A DNA stretch of 64,000 bases from Chrysaora quinquecirrha (GCA_014526335.1 JACTAT010000039.1:2753986-2817985); one strand, 5' to 3'; counted from the stretch's first letter, positions 48,379-60,690 are shown. The notes: generated by a model from the letters alone, not told the origin. Translations and numbers: made by a program.

Positions 48379-49397
48379 CTAAAGAAGAATTCCCACACAG
48401 AAGCTATAATAATTGTCACAGGAAATATTTAATTCATCGCAATATACCTTAATCCCTTCTGAAAACAATGTGTAAAATTAAAAGGTAATCAATCAACTTC
48501 TCTTTCTCAAAATCTAATCAAAAGTCAAAGTGCTCAATGTCGCAGTTTCAATTTACCGTCGCCCCATTTCGCCATTAGGCCATTCGATTCAAAACAATTC
48601 AACTCAATGTTAGAATACCTAGGTAATTTTTTCGCCTGTGGAGTTATCGACGTTTTTACCATAACTTTACCATAACTTGCGACTAATGGCGAATTAGGGC
48701 GACATCTTTGACCACCAAACTACTTTCGACATTTATCGCTGTTCTATGGATAATAGTCAAAACATCGTAAAGGTTTCCTCAAATATTTTGTGTCAAGTGG
48801 TTACGCTGTAAATTAAATAAAATTTTGTCGGATTAAGTTGCGGGCGAAAAAGAGAGAAAACAATTTTAAAAACCTGAGAGCAGAAACGGAAGCGAAAAAT
48901 TCGAAGTTTACAAGCCGCTCTTCGACAGGTACGCCTCGAAAAAACTTTATAACGACGAACTTAGACGAAAAAGGCACACTTTAAAAAAAATTATAAACAA
49001 CCAAACTAGCGTCAATGAACATTTTTTGCCGGCTTTTTTCAATCATTTTAGGCCCAAGCCCTTTATATTTTGCGATTGGTTGGCGTAGTTAGAATTATGC
49101 GAAGTTTGTTTGGGTGCCGAATCAGGGCGACATGACTCTATGTTTTATGATAGAAAAAGATAGGTTTTTGGCTGCAGAGTTGGGGAGTTTAGGCCATGGT
49201 TGGAAGATGAGATGGCAAAATGATGTTTTTGTTGATGATGGTCGAAGTCGAACACTGGATCTGGATGAAATAAGGAAATGGCGAATGATTTTCACAAGTA
49301 GAAATTTATCAAAATGATGCTGATTTAAGACCATCGAAAAAGCAGTTAAATTGGAAGGACTTCAAACGTGAAATCTGCAAAAAGTGCACCAACAAAA
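48379..49397. promoter_or_regulatory. Divergent upstream region of CFAP206 and the JAKMIP-like gene
   Basis: The missing CFAP206 5' exon(s) and both promoters should lie here, but none is recognised. A small inverted repeat (about 48555-48703) has arms GTCGCCCCATTTCGCCATTAG and CTAATGGCGAATTAGGGCGAC with two mismatches. A copy of the start of the CFAP206 exon lies inverted at 49112-49140. Confidence 0.5.
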
Positions 49398-52300
49398 ATG
49401 GCCGACAAAGGAAGATTGCCGAGATGGAAATCTGAATCAAATTTGTCTGATCGAATCTTAACGCGAATGCAAAGATCAAAAAGTTTAAATGATGTTCAAT
49501 ATTCTGCTGCTTTGGGTGAACAAATGCGAGAGCATTTAATGAGATTGCAAGGAGATCTGAAACAAGAGAGAAATAGGAGTATTTCTTTGCAGAGAGAAAA
49601 TGTTTTGAATGTCATGGCTGCCAGAGAGGAAGAAGCGAGCAATGCCCGAGCGACGCAAGAAGATCTTGTTTTGAAAATGATGCAGGAAAGAGATGCAGAA
49701 ATAAAAGAATTTGAATATAATGCAAGAGTAACGTTGCATGAGGAGATAGATAGAGTAATAAAAGAGAAAAATGAAGAGCTGAGAAGAGCGAAACGAGAAT
49801 GGGAATACGAGAAAGAGATTTTGATGAATTCTTTGAATGATGAATTACGTACTGGAATTCGCAATGAGTGTGAAAATGAATTCGAAAGAGCGCGGAAAAA
49901 AGTCGAAATGGATTATTTCAATTTGATGTCTGAATATAAAGCACTACAAGACGAAATGAAAATCACGAAGCAAGCCGACCGGGAAAAAGCGGATGAAATA
50001 CGTCGAATTTTGCAAGATCAAAACAAAATAATTACAGATATAAAGAAGGACGCTTCCAAGGATTGTCGTCGACAGGTAAATGAATCTAGTAAGCTTGACC
50101 TTCTAGTGGTTTCATTGTTGAAAATCATGCACATTTGTAACGCTGCCTGATCACTTCGCTCTGTACCAATTTAATTAGAAACGCCACTTTTGAAAGCTTG
50201 TAAACTAAGGCCTTGGCAAAACGACCAAACATTGTTGGTAAAACATTCACAAATACAACAAATGTTTGACCGTTTGGTCACGTGTTCAAAAACATTACTG
50301 TCAGCAACATTTTGGAACAAGGAAGTGATTGCTAATGCGCAAGCAAGAATGCCTTGTTGCTAAGAAATGTTGCTAAATGCTGGGCACTGAAATGTTACAA
50401 GTTGCTGCAGTTTGTCGAAAATAAAAAGAATGTTTGACAAGCAGTGTTGGAAAGGTGCTAAACACCAAACATTTTGCTTGACATGCATATTTAAAGTTGG
50501 ACCAAAAATATTTGATCGTTTCGCCAGGGCCTAAAACATTCTTCTTCACAAAAACTGCTGTTCAGATGACCTCTTCAGCTTCGCTGATTTGAATTTTTTC
50601 CGTCCGAAACCCAAATACTCTTCACCCTTCGCCAGAATGAAGCGCACAGTAAAATTGGCAAAGCAGCATCGCTATGTCCATTTCCGGGAGAAATCGATAT
50701 ATCTAGCTATGTCTCCCTGATCTTTTTCGTTCTGTCTCTGTGTCTCTCTGTTCAGGAGCAAATATCAGTGGCGTCTATCGCTTACATCGATTCTTTCGCC
50801 CAACTTCTTTTTGCCTAACATTGTCGGTCCTTTTGCCCATCTACATTACTTGTTATTAATATCTTTTTGTACAGAAACAATCATCATTGAGATAATCGGA
50901 GGATTTTGGGCTAAAAAGCAAATCATCGACAAACTACATGAAAGAAACTTATCCTTGTCATTTTGGGTTGGGCAAAACTTCCAGATTGCTTTGGATCTAT
51001 TACCTGAGTCCCTCCCATCTATCGGTAGTAGCAACCAGCAGTTGAACTCAATAGCGTAAACTAAGGCCAGGTAATAAGTCTAGATTTGGTTGGGTGAATC
51101 GTCTTGGGCGAAGGTTGCGCAAAACCAGTAAGAAGGTTTATTTGCTTCGACAATTAGCTAGATCGAAATTTCACACGAATCAAATGTCATTTATCCTGAA
51201 AACAGTTTTTGCATTTTACTTTCCTTTAGGAAATAAGGGAACTTCACGCAAAATGAAATTGCCTATTATTTTGGTGTAAAACCCACCTTGCACGGGGTCT
51301 TCCAGTTTTCTTACGAATGAATCCGTAGATGGGCATTATCACACAAGCGTCTTGGGAGTCGTTGCTTAAGATTGTAACAAGTTTAGTGACTCTCCTTTCT
51401 TTTGACTCTCCGTTTTCGAAATAACGCACCCATTAAAACAGTAAAATAAATTTAATAAATATATTTGTTACTTTTTTCTAGCTTGCTGAAATGAAAGAGA
51501 TGCAGAAAGTGATTGATCAGTTAGAGAAAAAACTTGGATTAGAATCAGGAAGTTGCTTGCGTTTGCAAATGGAAAAAGAATCTTTGGATGAAGCTCTTTC
51601 AAGATTGAAAATGGCTGATTCATGGGACAAACGAATCTCAAAATCGCAGATCAGAGGAATTGGGGATTTCGATTACGAGGTTGATGCAACAGCGCCACTA
51701 CCTCTAAGACTGGTAAGTTTCATAAATTATTTTCCTCAATCGTAAGAGAGAGACTGAGGATTTTTTACAGGACTTCTGAAAGTAATCATGCCAAAACTTG
51801 AGCACAACCTTTTCACAAGAGTTATAAGGCTAAATTTTGACTCCACGTTTTTCTACCTCTACGTTTTCATAACGAAAGACTATGATAAAAGCAATAGGCG
51901 ATTCGGCAAAAGATGGCAACCGGAGAATTTCACCATAATGCCTTTCGCTCAATAACGGAATCTACAGTTATTCCATAGAAAATCATTAACGCAAGGCATC
52001 ATTCTCAAATACTTAGAGTAGTAGAACCGAGGCTGAAGACAGCAATTACCCCTGGGAACGAGGTTGAGGTGCCAAATGACAGGAGCTAAAATAAAAGTCA
52101 AATCAGTTCGTAGAAGAACAAGGGCACATAATGTTATCGTTTTCTTCAACCAGTGTGGTCAGGGGAATTTGAGACGAAAGCACTACCATTCAAAAAGAGT
52201 CCGGTTTTCCACTTATCGTGCAGCGACCTGGAATACGACATAATATAGGCCAAAATGAACTGCTATCTTAAAATGGTGTCCGCTATATAAGTTATACCAG

Positions 52301-52587
52301 ATAAACCATTGTAAACGGTTCAGTGCAATACAATATTCTCAAACACTTCTATCTGCTCGTGTTCTCACTGTTATTCTAGTACTGACAGTTATTCTATTAC
52401 AACAATTTTTAGATTTATTACTTATGATTAATTGTCTTCTCATTGGTCGTTTTCCAAATCCTTTCAGTCGTCGAAACCTCACAATGATCCAGAACGTGTC
52501 CTACATCGTAAAGTCATAGAGCTGAGCTCTCTTGTTCGCAGACTTGATGAAAATAATCAACAGATTGTCGCCAGAAATCAAGAACTG
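49398..52587 (+). CDS. JAKMIP-like coiled-coil protein, 5' portion (3 exons)
   Basis: Exons 49398-50075, 51482-51712 and 52468-52587, all phase 0, give 343 residues with no stop; the 3' part is not identified in the window. The start is the ATG of MADKGRLPRWKSESN; a GTG lies 30 bp upstream in frame but is not a normal eukaryotic start. Almost the whole length is heptad-rich coiled coil (RDAEIKEFEYNARVTLHEEI, RRAKREWEYEKEIL). The run from about 50000 to 52587 follows the order seen in vertebrate JAKMIP1-3: a KADEIRR/QDQ stretch, CRR, a VI..LEK.LG segment, a KESLDEAL-like segment, a GIGD linker, then ELSSLVRRLDENNQQIVARN. JAKMIP proteins link microtubules to GABA-B receptor RNA or to Janus kinases. 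The call rests on remembered similarity and coiled coils can mislead, so it is less firm than its neighbours. It lies head-to-head with CFAP206, with about 1 kb between first recognised exons. Confidence 0.7.
50208..50532. mobile_element. 'CCAAACGATCAAACATTG' MITE in JAKMIP-like intron 1
   Basis: AAGGCCTTGGCAAAACGACC then AAACATTGTTGG at the left, and AAATATTTGATCGTTTCGCC then AGGGCCT at the right. Interior order agrees with the copy at 42708-43170. Confidence 0.8.
50796..51128. repeat. Dispersed 'GGTTGGGCAAAAC' repeat, copy 2
   Basis: TTTCGCCCAACTTCTTTTTG at the left and TGGTTGGGTGAATCGTCTTG plus GGCGAAGG at the right. ATCATCGACAAACTACATGA and TTTTGGGTTGGGCAAAACTT match 14260-14310. Confidence 0.6.
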
Positions 52588-54528
52588 GTAGGCCTATTTT
52601 ATTTTATTCTTTTTTGCTATAGCGTTAGGGTAGCTATCTTTCATTTCGGGTTTTCGTAGCTACTTGTTCCTACCCTGGGGCAATTCACTGCTCGGAATCT
52701 CCTGAACCCTTTGCTGGGATTTCTCATTGTTTCCTTAGAAACCCAGAAATCCTTTTGTTTCAACAGGAATCTCATGTCTTTTCGAGAAGTGAAATGACCC
52801 ACGGTTCCTTTCATTGTTTCAAAAGGCCGCAAGGCGCTAAGGCTTTACATCCATTCGACATACACTTTTCAAAGGACGATACGACCTCGTTCTGCAAACA
52901 TTCGACTCAGTACCCGAGTACCTGCCGAAACTTGGCTAGGAAACAAATTTTCCTACTATGGGAGATTAATTATTCTGTATGTCTTGTACCTAAACACCCG
53001 GCAAACAAGAAAAGAATCTGATAAAAAGGCGGTGAAAACTTTTCAAAATTAAATTGAAATTTGTAATAGGCCTAGGATTTATAAAAACGTTTGCTAAACT
53101 ATTGGACAGATTGGAACTTAAGACACCTTCGATCTTCCGTCGCGGTAAAACCGGTCAAATCGCTTTCACATTTTATATCATATATCATGAGAAAATAATG
53201 ACTGCGGAATCTAGCTCAGTATAAACTAGGAGTTGAACTTTTGCATAAAGGCCAGATTTTGGTTGCTGAATGCGTATTTCAACTTATCCTATTACGATTT
53301 CTCATATAAATCCTCCAATATTTTCCATAACAAAGAAGGGTGCCTGCACTGTTTGACAGAAAAATTCTCTTGAGAATGAAATTAAGACTGTTAGCCGATT
53401 TTTTCAAGTTCATTGAAAGAGTTCATTCAAAATATATTCTGTTTTAAATAGCTTTATTCCTTGTTTCGGCGGGGTGTTTTTAAATTACTTTCACGTCCCT
53501 AGACACTAAGTTAAGTTTCGTTGGCATGCTTTGCTGGTTTGGTTTGGTTTTTGCATGGATCAGCTGTTAACTGTCAAAGCTAACTGCTGTTTGTACGTTA
53601 CCCGTCTGGTACTTTTTGGCAGACTAGACTGCATGCTATCTCGCGTTTGCTTTGACAAAGAATAGTGACGAAGTCCAGTCCAAGGATTAGCGACCGCAGT
53701 TACTATGGAGTTAAAATGGTCTTTTTGCTTAGTCCAGATCAATGGGAACTGAGGTTGTACTGAAAGTAGAACAATACATTTCTTTCATTTTTCCCTGTGT
53801 ATTGCCTATAACTTTGGTCATGATGCTTCTGCAGCCGGGTTCTAACGAGTACCTAGGCTTACATTTCTTTAGGATCTATATTCATATTCTCACTAAATTT
53901 ACTAATGTTAATAATTTCTATCGAACTTTTATGCAAAGTTGCTCTAGTTTTGCCATCATATGTTTTTGTTGATTTATGTTTTATGGATGAGGGGCGAATC
54001 GACCAATCTGTCCACGTGGACTGCCTACAAAAAGGTAGTACATAATTCTGGATACACGTTTCTCCTAGTAAACTAGTTTCTCAAAAGTAAACGAATTTTC
54101 GGGATTTCGTGTTTTTTTTTAAATTTGTGAATATATAAATTGAACATATGTAGAGTTTGCTTGACTGGATGTTGCTGCTTTCCTCGGAAAATGCTCGGCA
54201 AGATGCATGTGTAGTTAGCCAGCTTCGTAGAGGGGGTGTTTGGGGGGGTCTGGGAACCGTAAAACCGCTCAAAATTTTCGCAAAAACCGTAAAACCGCTC
54301 AAAATTTTCGCAAAAACCGTAAAACCGCTCAGAATTTTCGTAAAAACCGTAAAACCGCTCAGAATTTTCGTAAAAACCGTAAAACCGCTCAAAGTTTTCG
54401 TAAAAACCGTAAAAGCCCATAGAAAATTTCGCGAAACTGAAAAAATAGAACATCCAATTGGTGCATCATCAATTCTACTTTATTTTAGTAAAATAAACTA
54501 AAATATAGTTTCCCTTGCTACGATTCAC
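52588..54528. other. Region after the last recognised JAKMIP-like exon
   Basis: JAKMIP proteins normally continue for some 400 residues after the NNQQIVARNQEL segment, but no further exon is recognised before the opposite-strand gene ends at 54529. Open frames at 52755-53021 and 53742-53972 lack supporting splice sites or coiled-coil character. A 30-bp tandem repeat lies at 54257-54416. Confidence 0.4.
54257..54416. repeat. 30-bp tandem repeat, 5.3 copies
   Basis: CCGTAAAACCGCTCAAAATT units start at 54257, 54287, 54317, 54347, 54377 and 54407, exactly 30 bp apart. Because 30 is divisible by 3, several frames on both strands stay open and look like repeat proteins. It lies about 110 bp beyond the stop of the unknown gene. 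Confidence 0.93.
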
Positions 54529-57500
54529 CTAAAAGAGCAACCTATTATTAAATCGAACGGCTCTTCCATAGCGTGACCGTGCACCAAGTAGAAAGTCTGT
54601 GGATTTTCCTATCTCATCGTGGTTGGCCTGTTGATGTTCTAATTCCTCTTCGTCATCTTCGTCACTGCTCGAATCAAATTCATCAACCTCGTCGAAATTC
54701 TCTGACATCTCTGCATCACTTGCTGCGGAAAACTGGTCGTCGCTCACATCAAGATTTTCTTCTGTGTCGGGATGGCAGTTAGAAAACACATCGACACGCT
54801 CTGTAACAATGTTCTGACGCTGGTACATATATTCTGGCAGTGTCCCCTGTTTTGCCATGGTGGTCTCTTGGCGAACCGTTCTCTGCCTGACTGCAGCACC
54901 GTGTGCCTTTGCCCAGTTCCTCAAGATTTCACAGTTGTCTTGCGACATTTGTACCGCTGGAAGAAGCTTCACAACGGGGACTTGCAGGAAATGAAGGGAC
55001 TTCTCTGGCTTTGGATACCACGATTTGGTACTGGTGTGGTAGAAAGCTGCCCAATGCGTGATACGCTTTATGCTCTCCTTCATGGTGGTTCCAAAAGCTC
55101 TGGAATACTCAAGCATTGACATGTTTGCTTGCTTGAAATGTACTGTGGCGTGACAGTTTTCAATATCTAAAGTCATACAGCTCAGCAAATTACATGAGTT
55201 GAAATTGAAGTTTGCCAGAACAACTCTCAAACGCTCTAACCCAGATTCAATCAAATCAACAGAGATAACTGTTTTAGCTGAAATATGTCCCTGAGGACCA
55301 TTCAAGGCTTTAGCTTCGTTAATCTCCGAGCGAATGCTGTGTTCATTCCTTCGCAGAAGACTCTGGCAACTTCTTACAAGAGTAAGAGCCTCTGAAAGTG
55401 ACTTCACGTTGTAAGTGGCACCTTTCTTGTGTATAGAAAAAGCTTCGTATAGTGAACCCATGGCATTCAAAAGCTTGGAACAATGTTCCATACGGGTGAG
55501 GAGCTTGATGCTATTTGTCTGAGCATCACAAACATATACGACGCTGTCAGACTCAGTGCTGATACCCAGTGGCTGTTTGAAGCTGCATGTTGAAGCTGGT
55601 CCGTCCTGGTTGCCTTCGACACTTCCAGCAAACAAAACCAAATCTCCAGATTCCATCAACTGCCATACACTACATCTTTTTTGATTTGTCAGCAGAATGC
55701 TTTTATGGAATCTTGCGAGAATGCAAGGCTCATTTGGCATCTCAACTACTAATAGAGAAACTTTTCTTTCCAGGTCTACCTTGCTTATCCCCTGATAGTG
55801 TGAAATGAATACGTTTTCACCTTGGATGCACAAGCTGTTCACCTCTCTCCAGTGCTCACCGTATTCTACCAAAGGTTCCGCATTAACACACTGCAATCCA
55901 ATGCCATTTTTCTCTAACGTCAATGAATAAACAGCCCTTTGAATTGGATTTGCACAGTAAATTAAAGTGCTATCTACGCATGCCATTGACGAGAAATTTG
56001 GCTGCACTTCTTCATTTAGGAATGCAATGTCTTCTTTAGGAATTTTTTGCTCCTTGTACTTTTTTTCGACTTCTTGAAGGTAACACTCTATCCGCTTTTT
56101 GATAGCGGCAACGGTACCAGTTGAATCTAATTTGAAGCAACTAGCGAGTTCCGCTAAGTCATTCTTTCTCCTTCCAGATGACTTTGCATAAACAGCGTGT
56201 TGCTCAAATTCCACTATCTTTATTGGGCCTTTTTGGGATGCTAAGAAGAGAATTCCATCTGCAAAATGAATTTCTCTTGATGGCAGCTTATCCTTAAGCA
56301 CTGATATGTTGTCAACGGGGCTATGTAATCTTGCTTTATACAAAGTTGAGGTTTCTGATTTGCAATCAAAGGATAAAAATGCTAGCCAACCATAAGATGC
56401 TACAGTAACACTTATTGGCGACGGAAAATTTCCAATTCGATTATGAGCAGAATATCTAACCAACTCTGGAATTATTGTTTGACAAACGTAGCCAACCTTT
56501 GTCAGTTCTTGTGTAACTCTTTTATCAGCAAGGGCAAGAACTGCATTTGGATCCTGGCGGTCTTTGTTCTTGACGTAGTCATTTTTAGGAATCAATTTCC
56601 TGAACGTACATCTTGTTGTCTGGTCAGATTTATTGCGAAGTGTTTGAAGCAAGGATAGATTGCATCTTTCATCCCCACATTTGAGCCACCAATTTGAAAA
56701 GGATGCTTTCATGCTTTTTCCGACGTGTGGAGAGTCTGGAATTACGCTCAACAGGAGCAGTTCTGGGTCGATACTGTTAAGTTTTATTTTTTCAATAATA
56801 TTTTCGAAAGCTGTTTTATTACCTTGTTCGCAATCACTAGTAAGGACGACAACAACAATTCTTCTGCATGGAATTTCATTTTCAATGCAAAACGCACATT
56901 TCCTTAGAGATGGAATATGACTGACTTGTCCTATTCGATCACAGCTCTGACAAACCGTCTTTTTTTCAAAACAATCTTTGCAAAAACTATCACATTCACA
57001 GTTTTCTAATTTTAAAACATTTCTTTCAAGTTTGGCTCTTTTTTGACAATTCAAGCAAACTTGTAGTGTTTTAATTTCAGTTTCAAAAATTTGTGCCATG
57101 GCATCGCCCGTTTTACCACTCTGTGTAGAATATTCAACAGCACACGGTAAGCTAATTTTGTTGTCGAGTGTTGTCAGTGAAGACACTATTGCTTCAGTGA
57201 TTATTTGTTCTTTCAATTCATCGGGTGCAGGAGCAGGATTTGCATTAGCATACGCTAGGTTCACTGGAACCTTTAGCCCAACACACTCTTTTAACCTTGG
57301 ATCAAACTCGATTGCTGGCTTTAAAGCTGTACCATCATTTGCATACGCGCAAGGTGTTACAACCAGGTCTTCCTTTTCAATTAGATGAGAGACATTGGGA
57401 TCCCCTGCAAGTTCAATGAATGCATGTGACAGCGATCCAATAATTCCAGAGTCTGTAGTATAGCCAGCTTGGTACTTCCGACAAACAGACTCAGAAGGAC

Positions 57501-60500
57501 CACCAAGATTCATTTTTTTGTCTATTCCGCCATCAGCATGACTGTTTCTTCCATCACCAACGTTCATTGGTCCGCGAATAAAATTCGTGGTTCGCCTTCC
57601 TCCCAGGTAAGTTATGGTGTTGAAAAATTCAACAACTTCACGGTCGTATTCATGATATGGGTGGTACATAATTTCAACAACATCAGAAAGGTACTTGTAA
57701 AAAATGCGATCACGTTTAATTTTTCCACATTCAATCAAATCATTCAGTTTAATACAGACAGCATCAGCTTGTTCTATCCCAATATGCACTGTTTTTACAT
57801 CATCTTCATCGATATCACCTTCGCTAACTATCTCAGTACAAGAACATATGTCTTCCTCTTCTGAAAAATCATTACTTTCAATCTCTGAGGACAAATAGTT
57901 ATCGCTCGGTTCATCAGCACTTTCATTCTCACTGGCATTCCTAAAGAAAATATAGTTTTATCTATGAGTTCTAAAGAGATAGAAGTGAATATTGTTTCCA
58001 AACCTTCTTTGCCGCATACACCTAAATGTGCTGTGGTTATATAATAATGTGAAATAAGAGTTACTAATAAACTAACGAAAACAGTTTCTTGCTGAAAAAA
58101 TAATGTCATCTTTGAAATAAGTAATTTTATTAATCTGCAGCAACATTTTATATTCCTTAAAAATTATAATAGCAAAGCATTTATACATATCGACACATGC
58201 AAATTTCTTTGAAAATTATTTATCTGGAAGATTGTTGTATACAAGTTTGGAACTCTTTGCATGGTGAACAATATTCATAAAGGAAGAGATGTAATTACAT
58301 TTCTTTTTCACAGTCTGATTCATCAATGTCTGAATCAATGATTTGGTGAAGAACATCTTTCGACCTCTTTCCTGCTCCTGTCTCTTGGCCTTCACTTGCT
58401 GCATCAGCTTTTCGCTTGGATCTCACAAAACAACTTAAGAGGGTTAACTGTTTACTGTTTCCATTCTCTTTCTGACCTGCCTTCATTTGGTTACACTTGT
58501 TGAAGTGTTCTAAGACAAGGTAAAAATAGACTGCATTAGGAAAAATCTTTGTGGTAAACCAACAGAGAGAAATTATGTATTACCAAAGGTTGAAATTTCC
58601 TTGAAAAAATTCTAGAAAATAGAATGTTTGTAATCAATTTTGAGAATTGCAATAGCCATTGCCTGTAGAATTCAGGAGAAAAGAAAAAATTGTGTAACAT
58701 GTTAAATTTGGGACTATTTGATTATTAAATCACTTTTCACATCACATAATGCAAAAATCTGTATGCTGATAACCTGTGGAGCCCCAAAGGCTTGGGGGCC
58801 CTAAGAAATTGCTCCAACCCCAACCTACATCAGTTACGCACTGGAAGCAATATAATACTGTTATAGAAATGATAAGAAATTTAAAAAAATTTAAGGTCTC
58901 ATTACTTTTTTCAATACATATTACATTGAAAATTGTAGAAAAACTTATGCCAAGCCAAACAGACTCACGTCTTTCAAAATGAGATATCCTTCCATGAATA
59001 TCAGCATCATAACGCAACTGGATGTTCTTTGCACATATGCCACATTTTATTTTCCATGGCCATGAAATAAATTTTCCACAAGATCTTATTTCTTTATGTG
59101 TTTCACATTGAATTACTTTGCTAGTTCTATATTCTTCCAACCCTGCAAAAAATAAAATATGACAATTATAAGAAAGGATTGCAGAACATTTGTTTGCTTT
59201 TGTTTCTAGAAACCATTCTGACATGCAGCATTATATGTCAAGACTGCTACAATATTATTTTGATGATAGATTTTTAAGAGCACTTGAATTGTGAGAATAT
59301 TTGCAGCATTTTTATGAAATGTAATTGAAAATTGAATCAGTAGATTTTGATCTTACTTTTATTCAGTTCTGCTAAATTTTCCTTGGATAAAGTAGCTTTC
59401 TTTTGTTCTGGTTTTGACTCTTCTTTTTTGGCAGGTCCATTAATTACAATTCTAGGTACACATTTTTCAAATGTTTTCCTTACAGGATAAATTATAACTG
59501 AAAAGAAAATTATGGTATATAAGAGGAATTGACAATTTCAAAAACTTGGTTGATCCTTCAAACTGCATAAACACTGGTCATATAAGAGTAGTATGTACAT
59601 TACCAGTTTTAAACAGAAGTAAAGTTGATGCATAAGTCAATTTTTAAAATCAGTCAAAACCCATACCAGGGGTTTCATGACTTGCCTTTCTGTCCATTTC
59701 TATGTGTAATTTTGGTGGAAAACTACCAATTTTAACTTTTAACTTTTTGCAAATATCAGCCTAACCCACAAATGAAAATGTAGTAAAAAAGGACCCTTGT
59801 TTAGAGAATTTTTGGCCACAAAACCCAATTACTCAAGCAACACACACTCTCAACATGTTATGTATCCTACATTGAGTGAAAAGAACAATGGACTTTTGTA
59901 GTGGCTTGCATTGCATATATCTTTTGAGTTATATAGTTCATTGTTCTTGTTATGCATAGATCAGGTGTACTAAGTTTAACTTTCTAGATGGAGTCAGATG
60001 CATTGCAAATATAATATAATCCAAAGGTCCCTCACCTTGAAGCTTGTCAGACCCATTTACAATTGCTGGTAGTTCTAAACCAAGCTGCCTATCAGTTTCT
60101 ATAGCAATTCTTTCCACACGGCCATTGCTTTTAGTTTCTCTATAATGAAGGGGACTCGTCAATAAAGGTGTAGTGGTGTACATGTACAGAATAAGAAATG
60201 AAGATTGAAAGTTATTAATACAATTGGCAATTTTTCAGTAATAACACACTCACAAATTTTTTGTAACAAGGATCAACTTCATCGAACCTAGGTATCTTTT
60301 TATTGTTTCAAGAACTTAAATCAAAATCACCTGTTGAGCTGAATATCAAGCGAATCGCCAAGACCCAGTTTCTTGGCAGTTTCTCGCAATCCTGCAAATT
60401 CACTGAAAATAAATAAAATGGAGGGATTACCAGATTACAATAGATAGATAAAATATAAAATGCAGTTAGCTTTTCATGCAAGAAAAGAAGGGCCTAACCA

Positions 60501-60690
60501 AACATCCATGTTTTATGAAAATGTCCTGACGTGACGATACTCACCAAACAGTATTCTTCAGCTTTGAAATGCTCTTCTCCACTGCTGGGATCTGACATCG
60601 AAACTTATTTTTCTTTCTGTATTCCTCGCCTCCTTTTCCTTCTTCATAAAAAATGGCAACACAGTCGATTACCACTTCAGCGTCCGCCAT
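54529..60690 (-). CDS. Unknown 1419-aa zinc-finger / SAP-like / NHL-like protein, complete 7-exon model
   Basis: Exons in transcript order: 60690-60545, 60402-60331, 60139-60036, 59497-59357, 59142-58969, 58509-58299, 57940-54529. Every junction is GT-AG and in phase. I do not recognise the family with certainty. Residues 1-150 look like a beta-grasp or ubiquitin-like fold, which is a guess. Around 200-250 there is a Cys/His cluster (KCGICAKN, then SHFERQHFNKC). Residues about 578-641 form a RING- or B-box-like Cys cluster (CLNC, CECDSFCKDC, CQSC, CAFC). Residues 876-904 read as a SAP helix pair (DLAELASCFKLDSTGTVAAI). About 938-1098 resembles an NHL or six-bladed propeller, with a PLGIS..SDSVVYVCD..TNSIKLL blade. 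Residues 1204-1320 hold a block with LDIENCHATVHF and AHGAAVRQRTVRQET. An acidic run (1341-1388) and a basic tail follow. The last exon encodes 80% of the protein. An AATAAA lies on this strand at 54484-54479. Ligase, chromatin or transposon-derived roles are all possible. Confidence 0.85.

Noticed and set aside
49122..49334. ORFs on both strands upstream of the JAKMIP-like gene
   Set aside because: No splice sites or family resemblance; they overlap the duplicated CFAP206 exon fragment.
54073..54501. Repeat-protein-like ORFs on both strands (YGFYENFERF and VKPLKIFAKT types)
   Set aside because: They are by-products of a 30-bp tandem DNA repeat whose period is a multiple of three; no start context, splice sites or flanking coding sequence.
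54772..57864. Plus-strand ORFs across 54.7-57.9 kb
   Set aside because: They are antisense shadows of the 3.4-kb coding exon.
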